Assembly: GCA_047967505.1 (NCBI GenBank)
Contig: CM106540.1
DNA from: Dipteris shenzhenensis
Taxonomy: Eukaryota; Polypodiophyta; Polypodiopsida; Gleicheniales
Length of the DNA: 64,000 nucleotides
Direction: 5' to 3' (one strand)
The position numbers and the translations under genes were made by a program. This document shows positions 56,245 to 64,000 of this stretch, in pieces. The notes under the pieces were generated by a model. It was not told the DNA's origin and did not search any database. It saw nothing but the letters and a program-made list of their open reading frames with translations. Every line of letters begins with the position of its first letter. The stretch's first letter is position 1.

Positions 56245-57439
56245 TTATATCAAGGATAATAATTGGTGTACCACCATAGACTCTTTAACTAACAAGACAA
56301 ATATTTTATTCATAAAATGAGTATCTTGATCATTTGCGAGGAATCTAGCTATCATCTGATTGGAGTTATCTGTTATAGCCTTAGCCTCATGCCATTTTGT
56401 GGCATAACCTATGGATACGATAACACATTTGTTGTGATTAGCTGTAGTTTTAAAAGGACCAATGGAGTCTAGGCCCCAACATTGAAAAGTTTCCCATGGT
56501 TGACTCGGTTGCAAAGGCATATGATCAAGAGGTAGCATCCTCCCCATGTGCTGACAGCATTGCACTGAACATAATGGGCATGCGCATCTTTAAACACAGT
56601 ACTCCACCATAATCCAGCTTGTAACAACTTTTAAGTAGAGAGGCCTCCAGCAAGATAACCTCTAGTAGGCCACTTATGAGCTTCATGAAGTACTATATGT
56701 AGGATGTTGTCTACACTCTGATGATACAATCGCCCACCTATTAAGTTGTATTTCCAAGCCTTCATAATGAATTTCTTATGCTTATCCTTTGTTATATGCT
56801 CAAGAAAAGTTCCTAGTGAGAGATAGTGGATCAATTCATCATACTCTGTTTTAATAAAAGTTCCAAGTGAGAGATAGTGGATCAATTCATCATACTCTAT
56901 TTTAATAAAATCAACTACAAATATTACAACCTTATCACTTGTTGATGCTGGCAGATGTGACAAATAGTTAGCTCCCACATGCGACTTCCTAGGTTTATGA
57001 ATCATCCTAAAATAAAATTCTTGAAGCAATAGCATCCACCTTACCAATGTATAATGAATTATTATTTTTGTTTATCTGGTATAATAAGGCTTATGATCAA
57101 CATAAAAAATGAATTGATTTCCAAGTAGATAGTGTCTAAATTTTGTACTTAAACCATGCCAAGTGCTTCTTGCAAGGTTGTGTCTTAGTTTGCAAGTAGG
57201 TTGAGTCATCAACCTACTTGCATAATAAACCGGGTCATCCAACTTTCCATCTGGTTGTGTTGGTATAATCCCCAATTGCATAACCAAAAGCATCCACATA
57301 CACATGGAAAATGACATTCCACCTTGGATGTAAGACCGTAAGCATGCTTCTTTAATGTGTGAAAGGCATCAGACAACTTGGGTGTCCATTGATGCCTCCT
57401 CTTTGATACATTTGGGCATTGATAGAATGGCCACATCAT
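56245..57439 (-). pseudogene. Ty3/gypsy pol fragment: RT end, RNase H, integrase front
   Basis: Reading on -: RT connection remnants (FHTLKKHAYGL, 57,300-57,420); RNase H with DDPVYYASRLMTQP and RHYLLGNQFIFYVDHKP; then the integrase zinc region (HEAHKWPTRGYLAGGLSTK) and WETFQCWGLDSIGPFK, FLANDQDTHFMNKIF. Sequence differs clearly from the 22-24 kb element, so it is another gypsy lineage. Broken by stops and frame changes, truncated on both sides. Confidence 0.75.
56805..56906. repeat. In-frame 51-bp tandem duplication inside the gypsy fragment
   Basis: Two copies (56,805-56,855 and 56,856-56,906) of a unit encoding 17 residues (IKTEYDELIHYLSLGTF) on -. Two differences between copies. Confidence 0.85.
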
Positions 57440-57869
57440 CAGATTTCAGACTTGGAAATTCTTTAAGCATGTTTACGTAAGGGCTCCTTTGAATGTGAAA
57501 TCTCTAGAAACCCTTGCTTCTTGTGACATGCCTCAAGAATCTCTTCATCATGTCCTTCTCCAATAAGCTCTGGTAAGGCAGACATCGAAACACTATCTTG
57601 AGGGACACCAGAAGGCTCCTAGCTAGAGATCAGTGTGGAACCACCCTCCCTTTGTAATGCAATTTTCTCAGGGATACCTTTTGTAGGCACAATCACTAGC
57701 ACACTTCTTGCATGATCAACCATACAACCACCCACCACCTTCACCCTTATCCTTCTTCCTCACAACTTTCCACTCTTCACCATTTTGGGCATCGGACGGG
57801 AAAGTTGTGGGGGAGAAGGGGATGGCTTCCTTCACTTCCTCAGTTGCTTTACCACCAATCAACAAATCC

Positions 57870-58567
57870 TCCTAAAAAGAGCTCCACGGTAGGTGAACAA
57901 CATAATCTGACCCCTCCCCCCCCAAGATCACCTCCATCGACATGTAGGCCATCCCCCACTTTAGGTGCTGTGTTCTCTACCTTCTTAGGGCAATTGAAAT
58001 AGGCAAAGTGACCACATTCCTTGCAAAGAAAACATGCATCAGGGAATACTCCAAACCATACCTACTAGTAATGCACGATCCCCTTCTAGCCTCAATCTGA
58101 TTTGGGATCTCCTATGCTCTATCTGATAATATGTAGGCCCTCTTTGCGTCAAAAGGCATCCCTTGTGGACACATGAACAAGGAGCAACTTCCTAAGAGAA
58201 CAAGCCAAAACCTCCCTAGTGTCTCCCTACCAAGAGGGTAGAGTAGGTAATTCAATCTAGATAGGGCATTGGTGGAAAGGAACTTGACAACGTTAAATGA
58301 AGGAGGCCACAATGTCAGCTTCTGACACAAAGCTAATGAGAAAGGAACCCTTCTGAGAAATTTCGCTTTAAAAGTATTAGCCAAAGCTTCACATTCGAAA
58401 TCTAGAAACTCATGCAGTTCATGCATAAGATTCCTCCTTGAGTAAGCTTGCCCAACTCTGGGATCATTCGATCCAAAAAGACTTCGTAAGTATGAGGATG
58501 CAATCGAGCTGTCTTGCCATGCATTCTTTTTAGTCTCTTGCGACCTTGGTTGAGCATTAAGCCGCAA
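57870..58567 (-). pseudogene. LINE ORF1 fragment with zinc knuckle
   Basis: Reading on -: a DUF4283-like stretch (58,112-58,567, in part out of frame), then VWFGVFPDACFLCKECGHFAYFNC, split here as VWFGVFPDACFLC and KECGHFAYFNC, at about 57,990-58,065. It resembles the VWFGIFPYACYFC region of the LINE at 2-7 kb, with CX2CX4HX5C spacing. A decayed second LINE copy in the opposite orientation. The frame at 58,581-59,015 upstream on - may be its N-terminus. Confidence 0.6.
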
Positions 58568-58929
58568 GACTCAAAGGGCTTCATCTACAGAAATAGCAAA
58601 GAATCCTCCATGCAAATGTATATGAAGGTGTCTTGTTATCAACTACTCTCGGAGGAGCCCCATCACCAACCCCAAGTTTGACAGCCAACACAACTTCCCT
58701 AGGCACAAACCGTTCACTAGCCTCATTCTTTGGTAGAAACGTGCATACTTCCCTAGCTTCAATCGACATGCCTTCAAAATGTCTCTGGGAGGACGTCTCG
58801 CATTCAGTCCATGCCTTGGAGTGAGGAGAGACTGTCAATAGATGGCAAGCTATCAAGCATACACAACTACAACATCTCTCCTCCCCCAACGTTCTCGAAG
58901 AATGGTATAAATAAGTAGGGAAGGATGGA

Positions 58930-59010
58930 TATGTGTGCGCGCGTGCATGCATACACACACATGCATGCATGCATGCATGACGTATGTACAAACATATGTA
59001 TGGACATACG
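58930..59010. repeat. Alternating purine-pyrimidine stretch
   Basis: TGTGCGCGCGTGCATGCATACACACAC followed by four GCAT units and ACGTATGTA-type sequence (first string given in parts: TGTGCGCGCGTGCATGC, then ATACACACAC). Z-DNA-prone composition. Confidence 0.75.
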
Positions 59011-59015
59011 TGCAT

Positions 59016-59874
59016 ACGGATAACAAGACACCCCTATACCATCGCTAGAGGCGATGTAGCATCGCCTTTGCAAAGATACTACCAAATGGCCTCTAGTTGG
59101 TAGTAGGTGTCCTCATACCCCTGTTTCGAAACCAGTTAATAGTGGGTTTCTATGAGCCCCCACCTCGTGCCTCGTCGCCCCGTCCCCTTCTCCACCTCTT
59201 CAATTTTGCAATGGCACAATGGCTGCATGACTGCATCCATTTTAATTGTGGTGGACATTCCTTCACTTGATGATGGGTTGGCCATGTGCCACTAAATATA
59301 CCGACACATCATTTATGATAAAACTGTAGGGGCACCCCTAGATTTTTTGGGAGGGCCTCTACCTATTTACTTGCTTCGCCGGCCCTGAGAAGATGGTCTA
59401 AGGTGGACACCCTCTAAGAGGCCATTCCCACACTACGTAGGATGACATATTTGCTGTTTTCTGCTTATTGCCATGCTCAACCCACATCAAATGTGCACCC
59501 CGCTTTGGAGATGCAAATGTGCACCCCACTCTGGAGATGGAGTTTTGGGTTTCTACCTTGGCATTTCGGTGCTAGAAGCTTGGGAACCCCTAGAAATAGT
59601 CTCTTCACTTTGGAATTTACCAGACTATAGTAGCAGGAAGTTAGGAACGCTGCCTACAACATAGGTCCGAAGCAAGTACTAGGCCCCTAGGATGTTCACC
59701 ATGCCAACTACCTTCGGAAGATTCCTCAAACTATTGATTAAGAGTCTAATCGGCGCCACGTGGGAAGAAGCTTCATAGTACATACGGATTTAGGGTTTAA
59801 GAGCACGTCCGTCGCTGCACAAGAGCGTCAAGGGCATCTTCACTATCGACCATTTTGTAGTTTCTACACAGAAC
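59016..59874. other. Intergenic, upstream of the PnsB3-like gene
   Basis: No gene seen. A 26-bp tandem duplication (ATGTGCACCCC) at 59,489-59,540. The promoter of the downstream gene must lie here, but no clear TATA box was found. Confidence 0.45.
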
Positions 59875-60701
59875 ATGGCGTCCGTTCCAGTTCGCGTATC
59901 CGCTCGCCCCGGTTTCCTGGGTCTCCACACCCCTGACGCACTCGGGAGAGCTGGAGTCCCTACTCGAGTGGAGCTTTGCAGTATTCGGAAGGAGATGAGC
60001 TTTAGAGTGCTGGCTGCCCAAGCCGACCCTTCCCCAGTTCAGTCATCACATTTACAGCGGCAAGCTCCACCAATTATTGAACTCGAGTTTGTTGGGGTTG
60101 GTTTTTATTCTCTCTCGTTTTCTACTGCTCGTGTTTTGACCGTCATGCGATACTTAGCTTTGCAGGTACGCATTCCCATGGTTCTTAAGGGAGTGTTTGC
60201 CTTTGTTTTTGTTTATCCAGCCGGACCCTCGTCAAGGAGAAAACGAGCCACCTCCACCACCGGCCTATTGTACAGCCGTGAGTGGGCAGAAGCTTCTCCG
60301 TAATGTAATGCTGGAGAACAATATAGAGCTCTACGGACCTTATGTGAGATGCTCCTGTTGCTCTAATTGTCTTCAGCCCCAAGAGCAGCTTTTATGGGCC
60401 TTTATTTCTGGAAAACGAAGGACGTGAGATACTTTTTTCTGTGTTCCCAGGGAAAAATGATGAACTGTGAAGGAAAAGGGATGTGTGGAACGTGCCTTGT
60501 CGATGTAAGTGTCCCACAGTTCTTTAAGATTTTGAACAAACTGGCAATCTTTATTTTCTCAACACAACAGGAAAGCAGTGAGCGAGCTATGCACGCTCTT
60601 AACCAATTTAAATCACATTCTCGATGTCTGCCCTCCAGATTCTGGAGGGAGCAGAGTTGATGAACAAGCGGACGGATGCGGAGCCCTATTATTTGAAACT
60701 G
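59875..60701 (+). CDS. PNSB3: Chloroplast NDH subunit PnsB3-like (2Fe-2S), four exons, terminal exon not found
   Basis: PnsB3 (NDF4) belongs to subcomplex B of the chloroplast NDH complex, which carries cyclic electron flow around photosystem I. Exons: 59,875-60,096, 60,221-60,343, 60,451-60,504, 60,639-60,701, all in phase 0, with donors GTTGGT (weak), GTGAGA, GTAAGT and GTAAGC and pyrimidine-rich AG acceptors. Joined, they give 154 residues: a Ser/Arg/Val-rich chloroplast transit peptide (about residues 1-50), IIELEFVG, then AVSGQKLLRNVMLENNIELYG, read here as AVSGQKLLRNVMLENN and IELYG, and a ferredoxin-type cluster loop MNCEGKGMCGTC (Cys 121, 127, 130). It continues ILEGAELMNKRTDAEPYYLKL. 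The expected C-terminal part with the fourth cysteine (the LACQT region) is not found between 60,702 and 64,000. Either the last intron exceeds 3.3 kb or the gene is truncated. No frame damage in the four exons. Confidence 0.75.
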
Positions 60702-61405
60702 GTAAGCCTTCTTTTTTATTCTCTGCATTTGTTTTTTCACTCTCACACCCAATTCATTCACCCAAATAGTAGCCAAGTGCGTAACAAAAATTGAATATCA
60801 CCCTTTTTTGTCAATGCATTGGTTTACACTAAAGGCTGATGGAAATTTTTTGGGGCAAAAAAGATTTGATTATATCAACATGTAAAAGAATATACATCTT
60901 GATGAGTTCCATCATATCTGTCCAACAAAGGAGTACAATGAAGATAAACTTCAGTAATCTTCCAAATATTGGAAGGTGGCCTTTTCAAGGCTGAGAGAAA
61001 CAGCTTCTTCTCCAAAATAGTAGCATCTAGAAATTTCCTATCCCAAGCATGCGAAAATCTGCAAGTAGAGGTCTTGGTCCTGCTGTATCAAGTTTCTTCT
61101 GAGCTCTGAGTAGATATGCCTTATGTTTTCATTTTCCTAGATGTCACGTCGAAAAGTGTATACAAAAGTACTCTCTTGCACAATCCCCTCTAACTATCAT
61201 TGGGATATTACTACTTAAGTACTTAAGTCCCTTTTCCCCCTTCATTATAGTCATCCCTTTCCATTGAATTTTACCTTCAAAATTATGTGTGGCTGTCACA
61301 ATAGGGCGCCAAAACTAGCCTGAGTTAGTGTGGCGTAGGTCTAAGTAGTGAAGGGTCTACGTAAGCCCACCTCACTCCCATTGTACTCACTTTTGATGTG
61401 ACCTC

Positions 61406-61410
<5 letters not shown>
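60702..61410. other. Last intron or 3' flank of the PnsB3-like gene
   Basis: AT-rich, starts at the donor GTAAGC. No coding segment resembling the missing C-terminal exon. Confidence 0.5.
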
Positions 61411-61462
<52 letters not shown>

Positions 61463-61600
61463 TCTCCTTCCTCCTACTTGAAGCCTACTCTCTGTCTCTC
61501 TCTCTCTCTCCCCCCCCCCTTTCCACCTCTTTCTCTCTCTCCTACCCTCTCCTTCCTTCTCTCCCATTCTCTCTCCATTTCTCTCCTCAATCCCCTTTCT
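61411..61600. repeat. CT microsatellite cluster
   Basis: CT repeat of about 46 bases at 61,411-61,457, then interrupted CT and C runs to about 61,600. Confidence 0.9.
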
Positions 61601-61669
61601 CCAGTCTGTCCCCTACCCCTCCAATTTCTGGCACCTTTGCGTTTCCCTTTCACCCTTCACTCCAGCGTG

Positions 61670-61961
61670 CCACAGATTTCCATCGTCTTATGCCAGACGA
61701 CCAATGAGCTATTCAATGCCTAGTCTAGCCTTTTGGGTGTCAAGTGCTGTACAGTGGGCACATCCCCAAGCCTTGGGATACTGTGCTGGTACACAGTTAG
61801 AAGGCACTCCCATTTGCAGTCTCGAACAGCCATCGAATCTTGTCAAAAACCAGGCCAAGCATGCAGATTTTAGGGATAATACCAGATTGCAGAGCCCTCC
61901 AACTGATTCTGATATGTTCATGACCACTACCAATGACAAAAGTGGCATCTTCACGGTATAA
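61670..61961 (+). other. Short open frame, unrecognised
   Basis: An 85-codon frame (61,704-61,961) that reads SLAFWVSSAVQWAHPQALGY and ends near a GTATAA that could be a donor. Composition is protein-like, but there is no family match. It could be an exon of another gene or of an element. Confidence 0.25.
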
Positions 61962-61994
61962 CCCCAAACTTATGAAGACAATGGACAGCAATAG

Positions 61995-62634
61995 GAAGAT
62001 GGCTGTTATGACACTTTTATAGTAGAACCTGAGAATGATAGCAAATTATAAAGACAATGGACAGCAAGATTTGATAGCTGTTATGACGGTTTTGAAAATT
62101 GGCATAATAATATTGTTGGCAAGCAGCCCTTGCACCACCATATTGGTCTAAGTAGTTACTGATTAGTAAAACTTTTAGGAGAAAATTAGGAAAATTTTAG
62201 GAAAATTTAGGATAGGAGAGGGGGTAAGTTGGGAAAGGGAGAGGGTTTGGGGGAGGTTAGGAAAAGAGGGGATACGGGTAGAGAGAGAGTGGGGAAAAAA
62301 GTTAGTACATTGATGCACAACAGCAAGGTTATACATATGTGCAAGATGCACATGGAAATGCTATTGAAGGAGACCAAGGAAGATGGCTGTTATGACACTT
62401 TTATAGTAGAACCTGAAAAATGATAGCAAAATTATAAAGACAATGGACAACAAGATTTGATAGCTGTTATGACAGTTTTGAAAATTGGCATAATAATATT
62501 GTTGGCAAGCAACCCTTGCACCACCATATCGGTCTAAGTAGTTACTGTTTCTGTCAGTTATTGATGCACAACAGCAAGGTAATACATATGTGCAAGATGC
62601 ACATGGAAATGCTATTGAAGGAGACCAAGGCAAG
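61995..62634. repeat. Interleaved tandem duplication
   Basis: Block A (GATGGCTGTTATGAC...GTAGTTACTG) at about 61,995-62,160 recurs at 62,379-62,543. Block B (TTGATGCACAACAGCAAGG...GGAGACCAAGG) at 62,310-62,380 recurs at 62,562-62,634. Identity is high, about 95% or better by eye. Block B is open as DAQQQG(Y/N)TYVQDAHGNAIEGDQG. Confidence 0.85.
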
Positions 62635-62699
62635 GCTACAGTTGGGGTTGGTAAAAACTAGGCTGTTGGAGCCTAAATACAGCAGCTATAATGAGATGA

Positions 62700-63080
62700 T
62701 TTTTTAGTTCTTAGCATTTGGACAGGTGAGCACAGATAGAAATGCAATGCAACAACAACTCATCAAAGCTGCCTTGCAAGATACATGGCAAAACAATGAA
62801 CGCTTCAGGCGTATTTTGGTAAGCATTGGGTTTGCCCAAGAGGCTCCGCAGGTCTTTAGAAACCCAGTATAGCTGCTTATGCTTGGGCACTGATGACGAC
62901 ACAAGTGTTGCTTTGCTTGCTAAGTATGTCTTCCTTTTGTTTTTCAAAAAAGCTTTTGTTACCTCTTTTTTCTTCTCTTTCATTTTCTGTTTTATGTGTA
63001 GATTTTTAGACTTTAGAACAAAAAAAAATTCTAAATTTGTATGATTGGACATATTCTAGTCTTACAAAGGTATATATAAT
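62700..63080 (+). other. Coding-like short stretch, otherwise nothing
   Basis: A frame near 62,718-62,820 (DRNAMQQQLIKAALQDTWQ, then NNERFRRIL) is followed by GTAAGC and preceded by an AG. It looks like an exon or a fragment of a retroelement gag. Unassigned. Confidence 0.25.
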
Positions 63081-63083
63081 GCT

Positions 63084-64000
63084 TCAGACGTTGGGAAAAG
63101 TGGATAGTAAGGCACAGAGGGGTCCGCAAAATAACTGCCTTGGGGACAGCTTATCTCTATGTGATTTTGGAGCTTCTGCTTGATGAGCATGCCATGAGGT
63201 GAACAAATGCATTAGAACCGAAAATCCGTAAATGAGATATTGTTGGCTTCTTACCATAGTAAGCTTCATATGGAGTCTTGTCATTAACAGCCTTGGTCTT
63301 GGTTCTATTGAGGATGCGAATGGGAGTGTTTACGGCTTCACCCCAGTAAGCTTTCGAAAGATTTCTCCCTCGCAACAAACCTGTCTCTGTGACGGCCGTG
63401 TGCTTTCTCTCAACAACTCCATTCTATTGATATGTGCGGGCTGTCTCTTGATCCTGTGCTTCTTGCAAAATCCATTGAACTCGGTAGAAGTGAACTCCTC
63501 CCCTTTGTCTGTGCGGAAGGCTTTGATTACCTCCTCACTCTCCTTCACTACCTGGGCCTTCCAGTCTTTGAATTTCTCGTAAGCCTGAGACTTGTGGCCA
63601 TGCAGAATACCCACGGCATGTGACTAAAATCATCCACAAATAAAAGAGAATACCGCGAACTTGCGAATGAATTTGTTGACATTGGGCCGTAGATGTCAGA
63701 ATGAATCAACTCGAGCGGCTTCTTGGCCCGTGACCTCCCCGCACTCCTTCTCTACCTGCGTCTTCCAGTCTTTGAATTTTTCGTAAGCTTGAGACTTGTT
63801 GGCCAAGCATAATACCCACGTCATGCAGTTGAAATCATCCATAAATAAAAGAGAATACCGCGAATTTGCGAATGAATTACATTGGGCTGCAGATGTCAGA
63901 ATGAACCAGCTCGAATGGCTTCTTGGCCCGTGACGAGGCCTCTTGTGGGAACTTGTCCGTGTGTCGCTTGCCCTCCAAGCAAGCCTTGCAAACATGATCA
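63084..64000 (-). pseudogene. Ty1/copia integrase fragment with internal duplication
   Basis: Reading on -: KPFELVHSDIC-type start near 63,930 (as shifted frames), SQAYEKFKDWKAQVVKES, FRTDKGEEFTSTEFNGFCKK, RGRNLSKAYWGEAVNTPIRILNR and LRIFGSNAFVHL, which are copia integrase core and C-terminal motifs. The stretch at 63,536-63,734 is repeated at 63,741-63,936. Several frameshifts. It continues beyond the window. Not closely related to the 47-53 kb element (TPIRILNRTKTKAV against VHVINRSPSKSL). Confidence 0.75.
63536..63936. repeat. ~197-bp tandem duplication in the copia integrase
   Basis: Copies 63,536-63,734 and 63,741-63,936 share CTTCCAGTCTTTGAATTT, AAAAGAGAATACCGCGAA and GGCTTCTTGGCCCGTGAC, with about 15% difference and small indels. 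Confidence 0.85.

Noticed and set aside
61680-61730. Candidate terminal exon of the PnsB3-like gene (reads LCQTTNE)
   Set aside because: The three residues LCQ-T are the only match to the expected region. The preceding Trp and the following residues do not fit, and no acceptor is well placed.

Overview
The window is nuclear DNA of a land plant. A single-exon F-box gene with an At5g15710-like C-terminus and a chloroplast-targeted gene with the exon pattern of the NDH subunit PnsB3 sit in a large amount of decayed retrotransposon and simple repeat. Reverse transcriptases are of plant LINE, Ty3/gypsy, Ty1/copia and Penelope-like types, and degenerate TTTAGGG-type repeats occur. The low gene density, long GA/CT tracts and a Penelope-like element suggest a large genome, possibly a fern, lycophyte or gymnosperm. 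I cannot fix the lineage from sequence alone.

Layout. 1-2015: no gene, one imperfect palindrome. 2034-7139: a LINE bounded by an 18-bp target duplication, with both ORFs broken and the RT active site deleted. 7140-9702: CT tracts and the leader of the F-box gene. 9703-10959: intact F-box gene. 11-19 kb: GA-rich microsatellites, tandem duplications and a possible small two-exon gene (16.1-16.8 kb). 19-22 kb: a broken acidic ORF, three 135-bp repeats and a nearly perfect 92-bp inverted repeat. 22-31.8 kb: a 5'-truncated Ty3/gypsy element on + with a 4-kb post-integrase region. It abuts an internally deleted relative on - (LTR, primer-binding site, leader, 770-bp polypurine minisatellite, LTR piece). 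31.8-34.6 kb: a Penelope-like RT on - and a second fragment of it next to telomere-like repeats. 36.3-39.6 kb: a third copy of the same gypsy family on -, with two internal deletions, one fusing gag to the integrase C-terminus. 41-44 kb: scattered gypsy and LINE fragments. 47,381-53,270: a complete Ty1/copia element with 170-bp LTRs (169/170 identical), perfect 5-bp target duplications and a broken gag-pol. 56-59 kb: gypsy and LINE fragments on -. 59,875-60,701: four exons of the PnsB3-like gene, with no terminal exon found in the window. 61.9-62.7 kb: tandem duplications. 63.1-64 kb: a copia integrase fragment on -, running off the end.

The two host genes are unrelated: one is a predicted SCF ubiquitin-ligase substrate receptor, the other a predicted chloroplast NDH iron-sulfur subunit. 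The rest is a nested graveyard of elements. The best leads are the Penelope-like RT with an intact YIDD box and no visible GIY-YIG nuclease, the copia copy whose body is far more damaged than its LTRs are diverged, and the conserved extra region after the gypsy integrase. I cannot demonstrate a wholly new biological system.
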